Source of the DNA: Azospirillum rugosum
Lineage (GTDB): Bacteria; Pseudomonadota; Alphaproteobacteria; Azospirillales; Azospirillaceae
Reading direction: 5' to 3'
Assembly (NCBI RefSeq): GCF_017876155.1
Contig: NZ_JAGINP010000002.1
Coordinates: forward strand, 186,001 to 250,000
Length of the DNA stretch: 64,000 nt
Under the pieces are notes generated by a model, which searched no databases, was not told the DNA's origin, and saw only the letters and a list, made by a program, of their open reading frames with translations. Positions 60,321 to 64,000 of the stretch are shown in pieces. A program made the position numbers and the translations under genes. Within the stretch, counting starts at the first letter, position 1. Each line of letters begins with the position of its first letter.

Positions 60321-60384
60321 TTCACCACAGAGACACGGAGACACAGAGGGACAATTCTCTGTGTCTCCGTGTCTCTGTGGTGAA
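60321..60384. repeat. Perfect 28-bp inverted repeat (CACAGAGACACGGAG type)
   Basis: Arms at 60321-60348 and 60357-60384 are exact reverse complements around the 8-base loop GGACAATT. Each arm begins or ends with TTCACCACAG/CTGTGGTGAA and contains the word ACAC(G/A)GAG twice, so the arms have internal direct repetition. Similar CACAGAGACACAGAG-type hairpins are scattered in several unrelated bacterial genomes. It sits 15 bases past the trpE stop and could fold in RNA as a terminator-like hairpin. Confidence 0.9.
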
Positions 60385-60399
60385 AGAATAAAGCCGAGC

Positions 60400-61911
60400 T
60401 TACCGCGCCGAGGTCTCGCGCACGGTTTCCTCCGCGGCGCGGATCAGGGCCATCGACTTGTTGACGGTCTCCTGGTACTCGGCCTCCGGGTCGCTGTCGG
60501 CGACCACGCCGCCGCCGGCCTGGACATACATCATGCCGTCCTTCAGCACGGCCGTGCGCAGCGCGATGCAGGTGTCCATGGCGCCGGACGCGCCGAAATA
60601 GCCCACGCAGCCGGCGTAGACGCCGCGGCGGGCCTTCTCCAGCTCGTCGATGATCTCCATGGCGCGGACCTTCGGCGCGCCGGACACCGTGCCGGCCGGG
60701 AAGCCGGCGACCAGCGCGTCGAGCGCGTCGTGCTTCGGGTCCAACTCGCCCTCGACGTTGGAGACGATGTGCATGACGTGGCTGTACAGCTCCACGATCA
60801 TCTTCTGCGTCACCTTGACGGTGCCCACCTTGGCGACGCGGCCCACGTCGTTGCGCCCCAAGTCGAGCAGCATCAGGTGCTCGGCAAGCTCCTTCGGATC
60901 GCTCAGCAGATCCTCGGCAAGGGCCTGGTCCTCCGCCGTGGTGGCGCCGCGCTTGCGGGTGCCGGCGATCGGGCGGATGGTCACCTTGCCGTCGCGCACG
61001 CGCACCAGGATCTCCGGGCTGGAGCCGACGATGGACAGCTCCCCGAAGTCGCAGTGGAACAGGAAGGGCGACGGGTTCAGGCGGCGCAGCGTGCGGTACA
61101 GCGCCAGCGGCGACGGCTTGAAGGGGAAGCGGATGCGCTGTGACGGCACGACCTGGAAGATGTCGCCGGCGCGGATGTACTCCTTCGCCCGCTCCACGAT
61201 CGCGTGATACTCCTCGCGCGTCGTGTTGGAGGTCCAGGCGAGCGGCAGCCCGTCCTTGGTGCGCGGTTCCCGCCGGTAGGGAAGGGGGCGCTCCAGGTCG
61301 GCGACCGCGTCCATCAGCCGCTCCCGCGCGTCGCCATAGGCGGCGCGGGCGTCCAGGCCCGGCTTCGGCCAGACCGAGGTGACCAGCGTGACCGAATCGG
61401 TGTGGCTGTCGAAGATGGCGACGATGCTCGGCCGGGTCAGGATGGCGTCGGGAATGCCCAGCTCGTCCGGGTTGTCGTCCGGCAGCCGTTCCATCAGCCG
61501 GACCATGTCGTAGGTCAGGTAGCCGAACAGGCCGGCCGCCATCGGCGGCAGCTCGTCCGGCAGGTCGATCCGGCTTTCCCCGATCAGCGCGCGCAGCGAC
61601 TCCAGCGGGGCGGCGTCCACCGGCTCGTAGGCGTCGCGGTCGTGCAGGGCGTGGCGGTTGACCTCCGCCTGGTTGCGCCGGCAGCGCCAGACGAGGTCCG
61701 GCTTGAAGCCGATGACCGAGTAGCGGTCGCGGCGGGATCCCGCCCCGCGCTCCGCCGATTCCAGAAGGAAGCCGAAGGGACGCCCGTCGGCCAGCTTCAT
61801 GTAGGCGGAGACGGGCGTTTCCAGGTCGCTCACCAGTGTGGTCCAGACGACCTGCGGCTTGCCGGCCGAATAGACGCTGTCGAACGCGGTGAATTCCGGC
61901 TGAACCTTCAC
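60400..61911 (-). CDS. trpE: Anthranilate synthase component I
   Basis: TrpE makes anthranilate from chorismate using ammonia from TrpG. The 503-residue protein has an N-terminal regulatory domain with LLESAERG (the Trp feedback site region) and the chorismate-binding domain with VVPSQRIRF, IAGTRKRGAT, LDLGRNDVGRV and FPAGTVSGAPKVRAMEII. It is a stand-alone TrpE, not the TrpEG fusion also known in Azospirillum. GTG 61911 follows a weak AGGG; it lies 25 bases after the upstream chaperone gene, so co-transcription is likely. No leader peptide or attenuator is visible in so short a spacer. Confidence 0.95.
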   Translation of the reverse strand: MKVQPEFTAFDSVYSAGKPQVVWTTLVSDLETPVSAYMKLADGRPFGFLLESAERGAGSRRDRYSVIGFKPDLVWRCRRNQAEVNRHALHDRDAYEPVDAAPLESLRALIGESRIDLPDELPPMAAGLFGYLTYDMVRLMERLPDDNPDELGIPDAILTRPSIVAIFDSHTDSVTLVTSVWPKPGLDARAAYGDARERLMDAVADLERPLPYRREPRTKDGLPLAWTSNTTREEYHAIVERAKEYIRAGDIFQVVPSQRIRFPFKPSPLALYRTLRRLNPSPFLFHCDFGELSIVGSSPEILVRVRDGKVTIRPIAGTRKRGATTAEDQALAEDLLSDPKELAEHLMLLDLGRNDVGRVAKVGTVKVTQKMIVELYSHVMHIVSNVEGELDPKHDALDALVAGFPAGTVSGAPKVRAMEIIDELEKARRGVYAGCVGYFGASGAMDTCIALRTAVLKDGMMYVQAGGGVVADSDPEAEYQETVNKSMALIRAAEETVRETSAR

Positions 61912-61936
61912 GGCACGGACCCTCGATAAGACGGTT

Positions 61937-63826
61937 TTACTGGTTACCGGTGGCAAAGAACTGGTCGATCCGCGCGTGGTGGATGTCGACCGGGTATTCC
62001 TTGCGCAGGGCGTTGCCGAACTGGGCCATGATGTCGCTTTCCATGCCCTGGGCGACGGTTCCCTCGACGCTCGCCACATTGGCGTCGGGCGCCTTCGGGT
62101 CGGCCGGGATGACCTCCTTCAGGCGGGCGACGACCTGGGCGTCGCCGGACGCGCCGGTGACGACCTCGCCCGGCTTGGCCGCGAACAGCTTGCCGACCAT
62201 CTCCGCCGGCAGGCCTTCGACCGACTTGGCGTCGCGGGTGAAGGGGGCGGTCATGGCGAAGCTGCCGCCGGACTGGGTCGCCACGTCCTGCGCCGCGGCC
62301 TCGGAGCCCTGCTTCAGCTTGCCGGCGATCTCCTCCGCCTTGGCGGCGGCGGCCTTGGCGCGCTTGTCCTCCTGCCAGCCGGCGACGACCTGGTCGCGCA
62401 CGTCCGCCAGCGGCTTCACCTTGGCCGGGGTCACGCCGTCGACGCGCACCGCGAAGAAGCTGTTGTTGGCGCCTTCGGTCAGGGTGGAGGTGGCACCGGA
62501 GGCGAGCTGGAAGGCGGCCTTCAGCATGTTGGGCAGATCCGGCTGGTCCGGGGCGGCGTTCTTCCCGTCCGGCGCCTTGCCGCTGCTGTCCACGGCGGCG
62601 ATCTTGGAGACCTTCAGCCCCTGGGCCTGGGCGACCTCGTCCAGCGGCGCGCCGCTGGCCAGCTGGTCCTCGACCCGGTTGGCGATGGAGTAGACGGAGT
62701 CGAGCGCCTTCTCCTTCTGCATCTCGGCGAGCAGCTGGGCGCGCACGTCCTCGAAGCTCTTGGTCGCGCCCGGCTGGATCGCGGTGACGGCCAGCACGTG
62801 CCAGCCGAGGCCCGACTTGACCGGGCCGCTGACGGCGCCCTGGGCCAGCCCGAAGGCGGCGTCGCCGATCTCCGGCAGCTCGTTGCGGGCGATGTTGTCC
62901 AGCGTGATGGGATCGACGCCGGCGTCCTTGGCGGCCGTGGGCAGGCCCTTGGACTTGGCGGCCTCGGCGATTTCCTTGGCCTTCGCCTCGTCGTCCACGA
63001 CCACCATCTCGATGGAGCGGCGCTCCGGCGTGCCGAACTCCGCCGCGCGCTCGTCATAGGCGGCGCGGAGCTGGTCGTCGGGAATCTGGATGTCCTTCGC
63101 CAGCGAGTCGGGGGACAGCTGGGCGATGGTCAGCGCGCGGTACTCCGGCGCGGTGAAGCGGACCTGATGGTCCTCGTAATAGCGGGTCAGCTCCGCGTCG
63201 TCGGGCACGCCGACGTCGCCGACGCTGGCGTTCGGCAGGGTGATCAGCTCGGCCACGCGCTTCTCGCCGCGGTAGCGGTAGAGATCCTCCACCAGCACCT
63301 TCGGGGGCGCCACGCCCGCGCTGACCGCGCCGGCCACGAACTCGCGCGCCAGCTCGCGGCGCAGGATCGCGACGTAGCCATCCTCGGTCAGCTGGTTGTT
63401 GCGCAGCACGCTGCGGAACAGCGCCGGGTCGAACTGGCCCTGCGGGTTGCGGAAGGCCGGCTCGTCGCCGATGCGCAGCCGGACCACGTCCGTACCGACG
63501 GAGATGCCCACGTCGCGGGCCGCCTGGTCGTACAGCGCGCGCTGCACGAGCGCCGACAGCGACTGGTCGAGCAGGCCGAACTGGCGCGCCTGTTCGGGCG
63601 TCAGGTTGCCGCCGAACATCGGGCGCAGCCGCTCCATCTGGCGGCGGAACTCCTGGTCCAGCTCGACGCGGTCGATGTCCACCTTGCCGACCGACGCGAC
63701 GGTGCTGGAAATGCCGCCTTGGCGGATCATGTCGCCGATGCCCCAGACTCCGAAGCTGAGGATCAGGAGCACGAACAGGATCTTGACGATCCACGAACCG
63801 GCGTAATTGCGGATGAACTGAAGCAT
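61937..63826 (-). CDS. PpiD/SurA-type peptidyl-prolyl isomerase domain protein
   Basis: A 629-residue membrane-anchored periplasmic chaperone. A single transmembrane helix near residues 13-31 (IVKILFVLLILSFGVWGIG) is followed by a SurA N-terminal-like region (about 35-170), a parvulin-type domain (about 240-360, with FGLAQGAVSGPVKSGLGWHVLAV) and a helical C-terminal part. This is the PpiD organisation. PpiD assists folding of proteins leaving the Sec channel. The 174 bases right of its ATG to the window edge hold no gene I can support; they probably contain its promoter. Confidence 0.92.
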   Translation of the reverse strand: MLQFIRNYAGSWIVKILFVLLILSFGVWGIGDMIRQGGISSTVASVGKVDIDRVELDQEFRRQMERLRPMFGGNLTPEQARQFGLLDQSLSALVQRALYDQAARDVGISVGTDVVRLRIGDEPAFRNPQGQFDPALFRSVLRNNQLTEDGYVAILRRELAREFVAGAVSAGVAPPKVLVEDLYRYRGEKRVAELITLPNASVGDVGVPDDAELTRYYEDHQVRFTAPEYRALTIAQLSPDSLAKDIQIPDDQLRAAYDERAAEFGTPERRSIEMVVVDDEAKAKEIAEAAKSKGLPTAAKDAGVDPITLDNIARNELPEIGDAAFGLAQGAVSGPVKSGLGWHVLAVTAIQPGATKSFEDVRAQLLAEMQKEKALDSVYSIANRVEDQLASGAPLDEVAQAQGLKVSKIAAVDSSGKAPDGKNAAPDQPDLPNMLKAAFQLASGATSTLTEGANNSFFAVRVDGVTPAKVKPLADVRDQVVAGWQEDKRAKAAAAKAEEIAGKLKQGSEAAAQDVATQSGGSFAMTAPFTRDAKSVEGLPAEMVGKLFAAKPGEVVTGASGDAQVVARLKEVIPADPKAPDANVASVEGTVAQGMESDIMAQFGNALRKEYPVDIHHARIDQFFATGNQ

Positions 63827-64000
63827 GGGACCCGAATGAGAGCGCGAAATTCGGCCGGTCGGCCGGGCGGGGCATCATAGGCACCCCGCGAAAGCCCGGC
63901 AACACCCCATTTCCCCCGTCATTTCGCCCCGGAAGTGGCGTTCGGAAAGGCGGATTCGGCAGCGACGTTGGATGAGTGGAAAATGCCCGCGCGGCTTGCT

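Noticed and set aside
60285..60399. Inverted repeat considered as the end of an insertion sequence
   Set aside because: There is no transposase or target duplication around it and the two arms directly face each other; an RNA hairpin or REP-like repeat is simpler.
63827..64000. Possible start of tpiA or another gene at the right edge
   Set aside because: tpiA often lies beside this chaperone gene in relatives, but the last 174 bases show no start followed by recognisable coding sequence.

Overview
The window is 64 kb of high-G+C alphaproteobacterial chromosome. It is almost entirely coding, with many 4-base ATGA/GTGA overlaps between operon genes. Gene order (nuoD-N/birA/coaX/rnj/mce, proS/lolC/lolD/dnaE, rpsB/tsf/pyrH/frr/uppS/cdsA/dxr/rseP/bamA/skp/fabZ/lpxA/lpxI/lpxB, gltA/gltX/comEC/lexA/moeA/moaC/trpC/trpD/trpG) is the conserved alphaproteobacterial backbone. 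Protein style and gene content point to the Rhodospirillales, most likely Azospirillum. The genus is an inference from the sequence alone.

Layout. 1-12.7 kb: respiratory complex I genes nuoD (5' end outside the window) to nuoN on the + strand. 12.7-17.3 kb: biotin ligase, type III pantothenate kinase, RNase J, methylmalonyl-CoA epimerase, a DUF1467 membrane protein and 3-methyladenine glycosylase, mostly overlapping or closely spaced. 17.3-19.0 kb: a non-coding stretch with a probable small RNA, then two uncharacterised genes. 19.1-28.7 kb: proS, lolC, lolD, a dienelactone hydrolase-like protein, a DMT-family exporter and a lipoprotein (the last two on the minus strand), then dnaE. 28.7-30.3 kb (minus): a DUF4160/DUF2442 pair and a periplasmic streptogramin-lyase-like propeller. 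30.3-44.6 kb: translation and envelope genes from rpsB to lpxB plus gloA; lpxD is absent from its usual place between skp and fabZ.

44.6-46.9 kb is the clearest accessory segment. It is visibly lower in G+C and holds two short unknown minus-strand genes, a divergent regulator with an XRE-like helix-turn-helix, and an unusual concentration of ATGCAT palindromes in the spacers. It splits the lpxB-gltA junction.

46.9-64 kb: gltA and gltX (minus), comEC (+), then a long minus-strand series reading from the right: a PpiD/SurA-like chaperone, trpE, a perfect 28-bp inverted repeat, a membrane protein, (a + strand YibQ-like deacetylase), a secreted protein, trpG-trpD-trpC, a GNAT acetyltransferase, moaC, moeA and lexA. 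lexA carries alphaproteobacterial SOS boxes over its own promoter.

Functionally the window combines NADH oxidation, lipid A and outer-membrane protein biogenesis, isoprenoid and phospholipid precursors, translation factors, tryptophan and molybdenum cofactor synthesis, and DNA-damage control. I saw no rRNA, tRNA, CRISPR array, transposase or prophage gene.
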